From the NCBI RefSeq assembly GCF_900115665.1, contig NZ_FOXH01000017.1:62001-126000 (forward strand): a stretch of DNA of 64,000 nt, written 5' to 3'. This DNA comes from Pseudarcicella hirudinis. GTDB lineage: Bacteria; Bacteroidota; Bacteroidia; Cytophagales; Spirosomataceae. Below the pieces are notes generated by a model. It was not told where the DNA came from. It was given only the letters and a program-made list of their open reading frames with translations, and ran no database searches. Positions within the stretch are counted from its first letter, which is position 1, and every line of letters starts with the position of its first letter. A program made the translations under genes and the position numbers. Shown piece after piece: positions 1 through 9,357 of this stretch.

Positions 1-1017
1 AATTATTTTATGAATAATCACACTAATTATAATAATCAGAAACAAAGCAAGCGTATTGAATCCGATCCAGTCAACCTGAGCAGATTCAAACCCGAACATT
101 GAAGGTAATTTATTTAACAAAAGTAAGGCGGGAATATGAATTAAATAAATTACATAGGAAGCATCTCCCAATAAAACACACCAGTCCGGTACTTTTAAAT
201 GTCCTGCTTTTTCTAACTGAAGGCATGAAAAAACAACAAATGCCGCAGGAATTCCAAAAATAATTAACCTTGGGTAATATGCACAATCAAATACTTGTCC
301 TCCCCAATAAATCAAAGCCCCCAAAGAGCCGGCCAGCACAATAAGATTGCCCGGTAAAGAGCTGAAATCTACCTTTTTGTAGGCAAAATACAGTAAATAT
401 CCGAACAGAAATTCAACATTATAAAGGCTGAAAAAAAAGCCGAAATACGTAAATGGCACCACTCCCCACAGGTGTTTGATATAAAATCCGTTGATGAGTG
501 AAATAATAATACAAATGATTCCCAGCACTTTAAATCTGCCTGAAATAATCAACAAAGAAAAGAACGCATAAAAAAGCAATTCATAACTCAAAGTCCAGCT
601 TACCGCATTGATAGCAAAATGACCGGGTAATAAAAACATGGTTCTGACAGCACTGGAAAAAGTGTCAGGAAGTTCCGTATGGAGCTTTATTCCTAAAAAA
701 TCTGTCAGGACAATACTCACCACAACCAGAGCTCCCAGGGTGACCCAGTATATCGGATAAATTCTTACAAATCGTTTCTTGAGATATTCTTTAAATCTGG
801 CAGGATTATTAAGGTATTTCTGACTGGTATAATGAATGATAAATCCACTGATAACAAAAAACAAATCGACTCCGGCAAATCCGATACTGAAATAGTTATG
901 ATAAAAAAACTGCGAATAGCTGTTTTTTGTAAAAACGCTGATATGATAGATTACTACAACAATTGCCGCAATACCCCGTAATAACTGTATTGAATTTATA
1001 ATTTTGCTGGAAGACAT
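1..1017 (-). CDS. Acyltransferase family 3 (OafA-like) membrane protein, C-terminus cut by window edge
   Basis: The frame is open from the ATG at 1017 down to base 1 (339 codons), so the C-terminus lies outside the window. The N-terminus reads MSSSKIINSIQLLRGIAA, followed by a first membrane helix with the YHIS histidine typical of acyltransferase-3 proteins. GVDLFFVISGFII then matches the family's second conserved block. At least eight hydrophobic segments follow, consistent with an integral inner-membrane O-acyltransferase. Such enzymes transfer acetyl or similar groups to cell-surface sugars. The start overlaps the end of the upstream glycosyltransferase gene by 22 bases, implying translational coupling. 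Its place at the end of a glycosyltransferase/polymerase run suggests it decorates that polysaccharide. The family call is confident; the acyl donor and target sugar are inferred. Confidence 0.88.
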   Translation of the reverse strand, partial: MSSSKIINSIQLLRGIAAIVVVIYHISVFTKNSYSQFFYHNYFSIGFAGVDLFFVISGFIIHYTSQKYLNNPARFKEYLKKRFVRIYPIYWVTLGALVVVSIVLTDFLGIKLHTELPDTFSSAVRTMFLLPGHFAINAVSWTLSYELLFYAFFSLLIISGRFKVLGIICIIISLINGFYIKHLWGVVPFTYFGFFFSLYNVEFLFGYLLYFAYKKVDFSSLPGNLIVLAGSLGALIYWGGQVFDCAYYPRLIIFGIPAAFVVFSCLQLEKAGHLKVPDWCVLLGDASYVIYLIHIPALLLLNKLPSMFGFESAQVDWIGFNTLALFLIIIISVIIHKII

Positions 1018-2159
1018 ATTTTTTTAAATCCGTCAAACATCTCTTTTGCTACATTCTGGGGAGAATATTCCCGGATTATTTTCTCGGAATAATTTCCAAA
1101 TTTAGACAATTCATTTCCAAAATGCATCATTTTAAGAAGCGTATCTGTGATTTCTCCCGTATCCAAAGGATTAAAAGTGTATCCGTTTTTGCCATTCTGT
1201 ACAAGATCCACATGACAACCGCATTGCTCTGAGACTAAAACCGGCATTCCGCAAGCCATTGCTTCATTCACCACCAATCCCCAGGGTTCGTAGGTGCTAG
1301 GCAGAACAAGAACATCTGAAAGGCACAGATACTCAGGAACTTTATCCCAGGTCATTCCATCAACAAAGTGAATATTGTTAATTTTATTTTCTTTGACAAA
1401 ATTACCTAAACTCTCCTTCAGAACACCGTCTCCCAATAAGATCAGGCCCCATTGTTCTGAGATGTTTTCCTGCTGAGTTTTTTGAAAGGCTTCTAAAAGA
1501 CGATACAGGTTCTTTTCCTCAATCAATCGTCCGACGAAAATAAAGTTCCTTTCCGGCAAGCCTAAAGCCTGCTTTATGGAATTCTTTTCAGGAAGGCAAT
1601 TATTGAAAATTTCTCTTAGTGCCTGGTTATCAACACAATTTCTTTTCACAAGAATCTGATCAGGCTTTGCCCCTAATTTCATCACATAATTTGCGGAAAG
1701 TGTTCCGAAATTAAAATATCCGTCAAACTTTCTGACTATAAATGATTTCAGTTTTTCTTTCCAGCCGATTCTTACCAGATCCATCGCCGTAGATTCATTG
1801 GAAAGAATCGTTTTGATTCCTTTCCATTTGCAATAAAAAAGAATCAGAATGGTGGAAAGCTCATAAAAACCAGTCAGGTTAACGATATCAGGCTTAAACT
1901 GATTGATGTTCCTTAAAATACCTTTAAATTTCTGCCATTCCGAAATATCTTCCAATGCACCATTATGAAGTAAATCATAACTGTACTTATGACCGGAAAG
2001 ATCAACATTTCCCAAAGATAAACGGCTTCTTTCTACAATTGCAGCCTGAACAACATGGAGTTTGAAATCAGGATGAAGTACAGATAATTTCTGTAGTTCG
2101 TTAAAGATAATTGCTTTATAATGAGCCCAGAGTTGGTTGTGAACAATTAACACTCTCAT
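996..2159 (-). CDS. Glycosyltransferase family 4 (GT-B fold)
   Basis: This 387-aa protein has the two-lobed GT-B layout. The N-terminus MRVLIVHNQLWAHY begins the acceptor lobe. A KSIKQ...NFIFVGRLIEEKN strand opens the nucleotide-sugar lobe near residue 200. The EPWGLVVNEAMACG block near residue 300 supplies the E-x7-E pair that binds the donor in GT4 enzymes. There is no signal peptide, so it should work on the cytoplasmic face of the membrane, adding one sugar to a lipid-linked repeat unit. It starts one base after the polymerase gene ends and overlaps the acyltransferase gene downstream. The donor and linkage cannot be read from sequence. Confidence 0.88.
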   Translation of the reverse strand: MRVLIVHNQLWAHYKAIIFNELQKLSVLHPDFKLHVVQAAIVERSRLSLGNVDLSGHKYSYDLLHNGALEDISEWQKFKGILRNINQFKPDIVNLTGFYELSTILILFYCKWKGIKTILSNESTAMDLVRIGWKEKLKSFIVRKFDGYFNFGTLSANYVMKLGAKPDQILVKRNCVDNQALREIFNNCLPEKNSIKQALGLPERNFIFVGRLIEEKNLYRLLEAFQKTQQENISEQWGLILLGDGVLKESLGNFVKENKINNIHFVDGMTWDKVPEYLCLSDVLVLPSTYEPWGLVVNEAMACGMPVLVSEQCGCHVDLVQNGKNGYTFNPLDTGEITDTLLKMMHFGNELSKFGNYSEKIIREYSPQNVAKEMFDGFKKICLPAKL

Positions 2160-2160
2160 A

Positions 2161-3480
2161 TCAGCTTACAATATCTGAGGTTTCAGGTTTTTGTACCAAA
2201 GGTCTTCTGTCCAGATATTTTATCCCGACAAAACGAATCATTACTACAAAAACAAACCAATAGGCTGTATCTACAGGCCGTCCGGCAGTAAATAAACCCA
2301 CAAAATAAGAAATATAGAAATAAGCCAGGAAAGTCGTCATCGGATTATCCCCCTTTTTCATTTCCCGGATTGAAGCCTTCAAAAGAATCATATTCATTCC
2401 AAAAAATGTCAGAAAGCCCGGAATGCCGCAATCTACCAATGATTCAAGTACGGGCATATCCATATACCTGTGACGATACCCTTTTCCCAGAATCAGGCTC
2501 CAGGGATCTTTTTCCAGAATATCGGCAAAATAATTAAGGTTTGTAACCCGCCCCATAGCAGACGCATCTGCAAAATCATCCTTTTTATTCAAACCTAAAG
2601 CGGTTGACATGGCATTCAGGAAAGACTTGTAAAAACCTTCGGAATATGAACTCAGTATATTAATGATGAACTGCTGAGTGCTGATGAAATAAATAACCGC
2701 AGCAAGCAGAATACCCATAAAAAGTAAATTCCTTGGTGTAAATATTGACTTCATCGTTTGCCTGACAGCAGAAGCTTTTACCCCATAAAAGAAGTACATC
2801 GCAATGATAATCAGGGTAGAAAGGAAAATCGCTCTGGTTTGGGTCAGAAGGATAATGACTCCAGAAAAAAACAGATTAAACCAGGTGAAAATTCTCCAGT
2901 ACAGATTTTTTACTTTCAGATATAAATAAGAAGCGATGATTCCGGCATAACCATTTCTGGCATATACGTGAGGGTTCCCGCTGCTTTCTGTGCTTCCGTC
3001 ACCGAATTGTACGGTTGCCCGCTGACCAAGCATATAATGCGGGTTTTTAACAATTGAATAAACAAGAGCTATACTTCCAATAAAAGTAAGAACCACGATG
3101 AGCGGCAGGAAATAATCTTTAATCTCATTGGAAACACTCATAATGAGAAAAAGATAGGTAAAGATGAAGATATAATAACCTACATCCCTGATCAGATAAG
3201 CTGTTTCAGTGTAGTCATTATTATAAACAACCATGTAAATAATGGACATTCCTAAAAAGAACAATCCCAGCCGCAAGGCAGGTAAATTCGGTTTATAGAA
3301 TTTTTTAAGGAAATCGCCCGGAGCGATCATTAAGCCAAAACCCAATGCGTAGCTTAAAATGGTAAAATTGGAGCTACCACCAAAACCCAAAGTTTCCTTG
3401 AAAAAGTAAACAAGCGGAGCTCCCATGAAAATGATGAAAATTCCAAGAACTTGTCTGCTATATTTGAAATTAAATGGCAT
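2161..3480 (-). CDS. Wzy/O-antigen-ligase-like polysaccharide polymerase
   Basis: This 439-aa protein is almost entirely hydrophobic, with about eleven to twelve predicted membrane spans. A larger hydrophilic loop falls at about residues 270-340, between late spans, as is usual for Wzy polymerases and WaaL-type ligases. Its sequence is otherwise poorly conserved, as expected for this class. The ILTQTRAI stretch near residue 215 resembles the small conserved patch of the O-antigen ligase/polymerase superfamily. Placement between GT2 and GT4 genes in one operon favours a Wzy repeat-unit polymerase over a ligase. Sequence alone does not separate the two roles. Confidence 0.75.
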   Translation of the reverse strand: MPFNFKYSRQVLGIFIIFMGAPLVYFFKETLGFGGSSNFTILSYALGFGLMIAPGDFLKKFYKPNLPALRLGLFFLGMSIIYMVVYNNDYTETAYLIRDVGYYIFIFTYLFLIMSVSNEIKDYFLPLIVVLTFIGSIALVYSIVKNPHYMLGQRATVQFGDGSTESSGNPHVYARNGYAGIIASYLYLKVKNLYWRIFTWFNLFFSGVIILLTQTRAIFLSTLIIIAMYFFYGVKASAVRQTMKSIFTPRNLLFMGILLAAVIYFISTQQFIINILSSYSEGFYKSFLNAMSTALGLNKKDDFADASAMGRVTNLNYFADILEKDPWSLILGKGYRHRYMDMPVLESLVDCGIPGFLTFFGMNMILLKASIREMKKGDNPMTTFLAYFYISYFVGLFTAGRPVDTAYWFVFVVMIRFVGIKYLDRRPLVQKPETSDIVS

Positions 3481-3543
3481 ATTTCAGGTTTATGAATTAT
3501 CTCTTGACCTTAAAACGACTCTCAGAAGTCATTTTCGGGAATT

Positions 3544-4434
3544 TTAAAGACTTTTTCTGTATTTTAAATAGGCGAAGTCTCCTTTTAGTATGAAATAAAG
3601 AAGTTTTCTTATTCTGCAAAAATAATAAATCATCCGCTCAGAAAACGGACTTTTTAACTTTTTAGCATATTCCGCCTTGATTTGAGCATGCTCTTTAAGT
3701 CCTACCTGTGAAATATTAGAGGTTTTTGAATCGGAATGAATCCGGAATGCCCCCCATAAATCATCGACTAAAACCTTTTCCACTGATTTCTCTATGCCAA
3801 ATCTCGACATTATCTCGTAGTCAAAAGCAAACCTGAAGTTTTCATTCAGGTAGCCGTATTTTTCGAGTAATTCCTTCTTAAAGAAAAATGCCTGATTGTG
3901 GCATTGCATTCCTTCAAAAACAAGTGAATTCATAGAAAACGGCATAACTTTCAGCACTTCATAGGCAATATCATTTTCATCAATCAGCATAAGATTACCA
4001 TAGAAAACTCCTGCCTTCGTATTAGCGCGGTAAGCTTTTAAAACAGCCTGAAATGCCCCTTCTGTGAAAACATCATCAGAGTTTTGAAAACAAATCAAAT
4101 CCCCGGTAGCTTTCCTGAAACCTTCATTAATTGCGGCAGCCTGTCCGTTATCCTTCTGACTAACCCAGGAAGTAAGATGTTTTTCATACTTTTTTATCAC
4201 CTCCACGCTCCTGTCAGTTGACCCGCCATCCATGATGATATATTCAAGATTCGGGTAGTTCTGGTTCAAAACACTCAAAATCGTCCTTTCCAGGTAATCT
4301 GCCTGATTATATGAAGGCGTAATTACTGAAATTTTAGGGTATTTCAAGTCTTTTTCAATCGGCTGGTTGATATCAAACAAAGGCTTGCTTACAAACTTCT
4401 GCGGGGAAATATCGGCAATCTGACTATAGTTCAT
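3544..4434 (-). CDS. Glycosyltransferase family 2 (GT-A fold)
   Basis: The 296-aa protein has a classic GT-A domain from about residue 34. It starts with KISVITPSYNQADYLERT, continues with IIMDGGSTDRS, and has the acidic NSDD motif that holds the metal and nucleotide-sugar in the DxD position. The fold seems to end by about residue 220, followed by a basic tail. There is no signal peptide or clear membrane span, so it is a cytoplasmic or peripheral enzyme. Only three bases separate it from the upstream GT4 gene. It probably adds a sugar to the growing lipid-linked repeat; donor unknown. Confidence 0.88.
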   Translation of the reverse strand: MNYSQIADISPQKFVSKPLFDINQPIEKDLKYPKISVITPSYNQADYLERTILSVLNQNYPNLEYIIMDGGSTDRSVEVIKKYEKHLTSWVSQKDNGQAAAINEGFRKATGDLICFQNSDDVFTEGAFQAVLKAYRANTKAGVFYGNLMLIDENDIAYEVLKVMPFSMNSLVFEGMQCHNQAFFFKKELLEKYGYLNENFRFAFDYEIMSRFGIEKSVEKVLVDDLWGAFRIHSDSKTSNISQVGLKEHAQIKAEYAKKLKSPFSERMIYYFCRIRKLLYFILKGDFAYLKYRKSL

Positions 4435-4437
4435 ACT

Positions 4438-5547
4438 TTACATTAAACTTTTATATACTTCAAGGGTCTGGAGAGAGGTTTTCTCCCATGAAAAGAGTTT
4501 TCCCCTTTCTAAACCATCTTCTTTCATTTTCTTATTCAGTTGTTCATCCTCCACCACTTTCTCCAGTTGAGCAATCAGTTCTTCTTCCCTGGCCGGATCG
4601 AAATACAGCGCAGCTTCCCCTCCTACTTCAGGCAGGGATCCTGCATTGCTCAGTAAAGCAGGGCAGGCGCAGGCAAAAGCTTCTAAAACCGGAATTCCGA
4701 AACCCTCGTATAAGGAAGGATATACGAAAACAAGAGCCTTCTGATAAACAGAATACAAAATTGCATCTTTTTGAGCCTTAATGTGCATAATTCTCCCGGA
4801 AAGTCCCAGATCATTGATCATAGTTGTTTCTGTTTCAGAAAAGGCTCCCGCTCCGGCGCACAATATTTTCAGGTCTTTGTGTTTTTTTAAGACAACAGAA
4901 GCTGCTTTGAGGAAAAAAGCAAAGTTCTTAAAAGCATCCCTGCTGCCAACATAAAGAATAAATTTTTCAGGTAAAGCAATTTGCAGGTCTTTTAAAGGGT
5001 TTTGGTGGATATCGGGCGTACCCAAATGGATCACTTTGATCTTTTTTTCATCAACAGCAAAATATTGCAGAATATCCTGTCTGGTATTTTCAGAGACAGC
5101 AATTACTTTGTCGGCTCTGTCAAGTAAAGTCTGCTTCAAATCCTTCATATCTCCTCCTATTTCAGGATATTGTTCATGGAATTTTTCTGTGGTAACGTCG
5201 TGAAACGTCAGCACAACCGGTTTATTTCCAACAATATCGAGAAAATAGCGATGATAAAACGTAGGATGAAAAATATCGAAATCCTGTCGGCTGATAATTT
5301 TCTTACTATTCAGGCGGTTAAGCAATGAGAAACCCCTGTTGGCATACTTTGAATCAGAGAGCAAGTCATATGAAAGATGTTTGGCAAAAGGTTGGTTTTT
5401 CAGGTAAAAATTATTGGAATATTTCAGGGAAAGATCAAAATCTATATCAGTTCTGTCTTTATAATAATTCATTAAATAATAAAAATACCTGGAGATTCCT
5501 CCAAACTTCACACCGGTAAACGCCTGGTGGTCATACAGAACTTTCAT
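4438..5547 (-). CDS. Glycosyltransferase family 4, first gene of the polysaccharide operon segment
   Basis: A GT-B glycosyltransferase with the donor-binding block PSLYEGFGIPVLEAFACACP near residue 290 (E-x7-E) and a LYVGSRDAFKN strand opening the second lobe. The frame extends upstream to a GTG at 5574, but I choose the ATG at 5547 (MKVLYDHQ). It gives a normal GT4 N-terminus, and a good promoter box lies at 5574-5581, which would put the longer start at or before the transcript start. The chosen protein is 369 aa. It begins a minus-strand run with GT2, polymerase, GT4 and acyltransferase genes that make a surface polysaccharide. Confidence 0.87.
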   Translation of the reverse strand: MKVLYDHQAFTGVKFGGISRYFYYLMNYYKDRTDIDFDLSLKYSNNFYLKNQPFAKHLSYDLLSDSKYANRGFSLLNRLNSKKIISRQDFDIFHPTFYHRYFLDIVGNKPVVLTFHDVTTEKFHEQYPEIGGDMKDLKQTLLDRADKVIAVSENTRQDILQYFAVDEKKIKVIHLGTPDIHQNPLKDLQIALPEKFILYVGSRDAFKNFAFFLKAASVVLKKHKDLKILCAGAGAFSETETTMINDLGLSGRIMHIKAQKDAILYSVYQKALVFVYPSLYEGFGIPVLEAFACACPALLSNAGSLPEVGGEAALYFDPAREEELIAQLEKVVEDEQLNKKMKEDGLERGKLFSWEKTSLQTLEVYKSLM

Positions 5548-5573
5548 GAATGGCTTAAAAAATAGTAAAGGCA

Positions 5574-5581
5574 CAAATTTA
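5574..5581 (-). promoter_or_regulatory. Putative Bacteroidota -7 promoter box for the polysaccharide genes
   Basis: Read on the minus strand the octamer is TAAATTTG, which fits the Bacteroidota TAnnTTTG box. It lies 26 bases before the chosen ATG at 5547. No clear -33 TTTG was found at the expected distance. Confidence 0.45.
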
Positions 5582-5658
5582 AGTAAATTTGCCCGAAAAC
5601 TTCTTCACCGTTAAATAAAAAGGGAGGATTGCCGGAAATGAGGGTATCAGATAAGAAG

Positions 5659-5690
5659 AAAGGTTATCCGGATTGATCCGGATAACCTTT
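5659..5690 (-). terminator. Rho-independent terminator after the tail-fibre-like gene
   Basis: A perfect 14-bp stem (AAAGGTTATCCGGA and its complement) with a TTGA loop. It lies 36 bases past the stop of the gene ending at 5726 and is followed on the minus strand by a T-rich stretch. It marks the end of the large secreted-protein operon. Confidence 0.8.
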
Positions 5691-5725
5691 CCAGGTAGCA
5701 TTTTTTATTCAAATCACAATTTTTA

Positions 5726-7219
5726 CTATTTTCTCTGTTCCAGAACAGAAAGTCTTTTTTCTATCAATTCATTCTGTTGCCTGAGTGATTGGTTTTCTTT
5801 TTTAGCTTCAATCAGATAAAGGGTCAACTCTTCTATTTTCTGCAAAAGCTTAGTATTCATCTCTCCAACATCTATTCCTTTCTCAGTTACTTCTCTGGCA
5901 GATGGAACTTCCGGCAAATGACTGTTTTCTTTGATATATCTTTCAACCTCACTCAGTGGTCTTAAACTGTATTTTTTATTAAATACATAATCTGGCCAAT
6001 TTGACTGAAGTTTTACCACAACTCTTTCTGCTATCATATCCCCGCCTACTGACAACTTATAACCGGAGGGGACTGAACTGGTTCCTATACCAACACTCCC
6101 TGAATTCTTAACAGATATTCCTGCTAACGCATTACTTCCATTATGGCCATATACCTCAAATATCGCTCCTGAAAAAGTACTCCCCTGTAATGCCCCTCCG
6201 GAATGAATAGCAAATAATCGCGTATTACTGCCAGGAATCCCTCCTATATTAAAAGAAGTTGTCGCATCTGCATCATAGGTATCAAAATGAGCCTTGTTTT
6301 GTGATGAATTCAGCATTAAAGTCGGATTATTTGCTCCCGCACCAATAATCTCAAATCTCGCTCCGGGTGTAGTTGTACCTAAACCAAGTCTTCCATTAGC
6401 ATCTGCTGTCACTACTTCTCTCCACGCTTGCTGCGGATTGTCATTAGTCTTTCTAAACCATAATCTCTGATCATAAAAGCTTCCTGAAAATTGCATTGCA
6501 TAATTGTTACCCGGATTACTATGGCGAACATCTAATAAATGCCACACACTCGTTGCTCCAGTTGGAAAATTCACAGGTGTATAGGCTTCATAAAAACCTG
6601 ATTGAGCCCCAGCATCACCCCGAAGGCCAGCATTATCCCTCACTTCTGTACGTGAGTTTAACTGTCCGTAGTTTAGTGCTCCTCTATAATCATTTAATGG
6701 AAGACCTGTATCTAACTGAGTCTTATAATTATGGTCAATATAAGACTGGCTTGGCAAGCCTTGCTGAAACACTTCTCTAAATGGTAAAGGATTGGCTACC
6801 CCATCGTAAATAACAGGTGCATTAGTCGTAGTTTTTATATTATATGTGGTTTTACCTCTAAGCCAGACAATAAAATTGTAAGACCCATTCTGAGTAGTAG
6901 CGTCTTTCCAGCCAGCAATAAATTTGCCCGAATAAAAATAGATTACAGGCTCAATGAAATTAGAACCATTTCCCCAACGACTGGTGTGAAATCTTATTTT
7001 GGCCATTAATGAACCCCACCACAATGAATCAGCATGAACACTTGTCCGGTTAATCTGTATTTCAGATGGCTCCAGATTCCACACTTCGGGCTTTTCCTCA
7101 AAGACAACCGGATAAAACTTATTACCGTCACCATTTACTTTAATTGTAGTAAACGTACTTTGAGCACTTAATCTTAAGCCTAACAGTAACAAAATAATTG
7201 AGATATATACACTTTTCAT
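5726..7219 (-). CDS. Secreted tail-fibre-like protein, short paralogue
   Basis: A 497-aa protein with a Sec signal peptide (about 19 residues, ending LRLSAQ). An N-terminal beta-rich domain (about 20-160) and a knob-like segment (about 215-275, with MQFSGSF, DQRLWFRK and WREVVTA) recall pyocin-knob/tail-fibre tips. Repeated GLGTTTPG/GIGTSSVPSG strands follow. The C-terminal module (about 400-465) has YSLRPLSEVERYI and HLPEVPS, found in many secreted Bacteroidota tail-fibre-like proteins, and ends in a coiled coil suited to trimer formation. No T9SS sorting domain is visible. The start overlaps the stop of the longer paralogue by four bases. The role is probably surface binding; this is inference. 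Confidence 0.75.
   Translation of the reverse strand: MKSVYISIILLLLGLRLSAQSTFTTIKVNGDGNKFYPVVFEEKPEVWNLEPSEIQINRTSVHADSLWWGSLMAKIRFHTSRWGNGSNFIEPVIYFYSGKFIAGWKDATTQNGSYNFIVWLRGKTTYNIKTTTNAPVIYDGVANPLPFREVFQQGLPSQSYIDHNYKTQLDTGLPLNDYRGALNYGQLNSRTEVRDNAGLRGDAGAQSGFYEAYTPVNFPTGATSVWHLLDVRHSNPGNNYAMQFSGSFYDQRLWFRKTNDNPQQAWREVVTADANGRLGLGTTTPGARFEIIGAGANNPTLMLNSSQNKAHFDTYDADATTSFNIGGIPGSNTRLFAIHSGGALQGSTFSGAIFEVYGHNGSNALAGISVKNSGSVGIGTSSVPSGYKLSVGGDMIAERVVVKLQSNWPDYVFNKKYSLRPLSEVERYIKENSHLPEVPSAREVTEKGIDVGEMNTKLLQKIEELTLYLIEAKKENQSLRQQNELIEKRLSVLEQRK
5811..6050. repeat. Near-identical 240-bp direct repeat, copy A
   Basis: This segment encodes the conserved C-terminal module of the short tail-fibre-like protein. 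It matches 7343-7582 with only about ten differences by eye, far closer than the flanking parts of the two genes. This points to recent duplication or gene conversion. Confidence 0.85.
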
Positions 7220-9300
7220 TTTTTCCTATTTGTTTTTAATAATTCCTTTTCCATTAACTCTATTCTAGTAAGCAAATACTCATTAACTTTTCTTTGATCT
7301 TTCAAAGTAGAAGCCTGTTCCTCACTGATTTTCTTTTGTTCAATCAGATAAAGAGTCAGCTCTTCTATTTTCTGCAAAAGCTTAGTATTCATCTCTCCAA
7401 CATCTATTCCTTTCTCAGTTACTTCTCTGGCAGACGGAACTTCCGGCAAATGACTGTTTTCTTTGATATATCTTTCAACCTCACTCAGTGGTCTCAAACT
7501 GTACTTTTTATTAAATACATAATCTGGCCAATTTGACTGAAGTTTCACTACAACTCTTTCTGCTATCATATCCCCGCCGACTGCTAATTTATAGCCCGAG
7601 GGAACTGAGGTCCTACCTATACCTACATTACCCAAGGCATCTATTCTCATACGTTCAGTGTTGGAATCCGTATTAAATGTGATAAGTCCTCCGTTTTTCG
7701 CACCTCCTCTAATAAAATTAATTGAACTGTTTACTACTCCGTAAAAACTATGCTCAATAGCAAAGCTCTTTCCTCCAAATTGACTAAACTGTGTTTCATA
7801 TCCACGAACCCCTAAAAAAGTTCCATCGCCTTCATTATCACCTTCCGGTAATCTTCCAAAAACAACGCCTAATTTCCCATTTCCTACATTGGCTCCAATA
7901 TCCAATACTGATTTAGGCGAAGTTGTCCCAATACCTACATTTCCATTTACATCTGCTTTCAAGGCAATTTTAGCTCCATCAGGAAAATAAGGATTACCAA
8001 CATACAAACTCCAGTCATTGGTCATTGGTAAGAATTTATTTACTGTCAAATCATTTCCGGTATTGTTAAGGCTTGTCCATCCTGAATTATTGTTAATAGA
8101 ACGAATTTTGATCTTAACTGGTAAAGACTGACCTGCTGCCCCTATTGTATTAATAGCTCTGATCCTAAATCTTGGATTAGAAGGATCAGTATTACAATCA
8201 ATTGCAAAATTGTAATCTCCGGAATAGGTATTGTTATTGATACGTCCAACCTCTCTCCACACAGATGGGTTACTATTAGAAATACTGGCCAAATGAGTTG
8301 CAGCAGCTGCGACATTAAGTCTTGTATAAGCAACAGAGATTTCATAATTTCCTGAGGCTCCAGCTTCAGTAGGGCTTACTTTTACAAATTCAATATAATC
8401 TCCTATTTTAAAATTTGCCGGAAATGTTACTGTTGTAGAAAAGTCATAATTAGTACTTACATTACCATTAGCATCTGCTGTCACTACTTCTCTCCAGGCT
8501 TGCTGTGGATTATCATTAGTCTTTCTAAACCATAATCTCTGATCAATAAAGCTTCCTGAAAATTGCATCGCATAATTATTCCCGATATTACTATGTCTTA
8601 TATCTAACAAATGCCACCAACCTGAAGCACCTACCGGGTAATTAACTGGTGTATTTGTCTGATAAAACCCAGATTTAGCATCTATTCCTTTTAAACCTGC
8701 ATCATGGCGCATTTCAGTTCTCATATTGGACTCTCCGTAGTTACCATATTCAACTCCTCCAACAGTCGGCACATATGCATTGATTCCAGTTATAAATGTG
8801 TGACTTATGAGAGATTGAGAGGCTTGCCCTTCATCAACTACCTCATTATAAGGTAAACTATTCTGGACATTATCATATACCACAGGATTCTTGGTAGTGC
8901 CAGAAAAGTTATAGGTCGTTTTTCCTCGAAGCCATATAATCAGCTTAATTGTTGTATTGGCTCCGCTCGCATCTCTCCATCCTGCGATAAAATAACCTCT
9001 TGATGAATAAATAACCGGTGACACAAAACCTGATCCATTTCCATAACGAGTTGTATGAAAAGTAAACTTAGACTCTAATGATCCCCAAAATGTAGAATCG
9101 ACATGAGTATTTGGTCTGGTTATCTGAATACTGGACGGCTCTACAGCCCAGACCTCCGGCTTTTCCTCAAAGACAACCGGGTAATATTTATTTCCATCCC
9201 CATTTACTTTAAACGTAGTAAATGTACTCTGGGCAATGAGATTTGCAGAACCCAGACTTAAGATGATAATTACGAGATACTGAAAGTATTTTTTTTTCAT
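7216..9300 (-). CDS. Secreted tail-fibre-like protein, long paralogue
   Basis: A 694-aa relative of the next gene downstream. It has a signal peptide (about 23 residues, ending ANLIAQ), the same N-terminal domain (STFTTFKVNGDGN, FEEKPEVW) and the same knob-like segment (MQFSGSF, DQRLWFRK, WREVVTA). An extra insert of about 200 residues follows (about 280-480), not found in the shorter copy. The C-terminal module with YSLRPLSEVERYI and HLPEVPS is nearly identical in protein and DNA, and a coiled coil closes the protein. No T9SS domain is seen. Together the pair could form interchangeable or mixed surface fibres. Function unproven. Confidence 0.75.
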   Translation of the reverse strand: MKKKYFQYLVIIILSLGSANLIAQSTFTTFKVNGDGNKYYPVVFEEKPEVWAVEPSSIQITRPNTHVDSTFWGSLESKFTFHTTRYGNGSGFVSPVIYSSRGYFIAGWRDASGANTTIKLIIWLRGKTTYNFSGTTKNPVVYDNVQNSLPYNEVVDEGQASQSLISHTFITGINAYVPTVGGVEYGNYGESNMRTEMRHDAGLKGIDAKSGFYQTNTPVNYPVGASGWWHLLDIRHSNIGNNYAMQFSGSFIDQRLWFRKTNDNPQQAWREVVTADANGNVSTNYDFSTTVTFPANFKIGDYIEFVKVSPTEAGASGNYEISVAYTRLNVAAAATHLASISNSNPSVWREVGRINNNTYSGDYNFAIDCNTDPSNPRFRIRAINTIGAAGQSLPVKIKIRSINNNSGWTSLNNTGNDLTVNKFLPMTNDWSLYVGNPYFPDGAKIALKADVNGNVGIGTTSPKSVLDIGANVGNGKLGVVFGRLPEGDNEGDGTFLGVRGYETQFSQFGGKSFAIEHSFYGVVNSSINFIRGGAKNGGLITFNTDSNTERMRIDALGNVGIGRTSVPSGYKLAVGGDMIAERVVVKLQSNWPDYVFNKKYSLRPLSEVERYIKENSHLPEVPSAREVTEKGIDVGEMNTKLLQKIEELTLYLIEQKKISEEQASTLKDQRKVNEYLLTRIELMEKELLKTNRKK
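7343..7582. repeat. Near-identical 240-bp direct repeat, copy B
   Basis: Second copy of the C-terminal-module DNA of the tail-fibre-like pair (partner 5811-6050). Identity falls sharply on both sides of the block. Confidence 0.85.
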
Positions 9301-9357
9301 TTTCTTTAATTTATTGGTTGCCGACCAAATGTCTTATGCATCCCAATGCTGATACAA

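Noticed and set aside
4488-4781. Plus-strand reading frame opposite the GT4 gene
   Set aside because: It is antisense to a well-supported gene and has no domain, only low-quality composition. The same applies to other frames opposite large genes.
5726-9300. Tail-fibre-like proteins as part of a prophage or contractile injection system
   Set aside because: Both have signal peptides, and no sheath, tube, baseplate, capsid or lysis genes are nearby. Secreted tail-fibre-like proteins are common in Bacteroidota.
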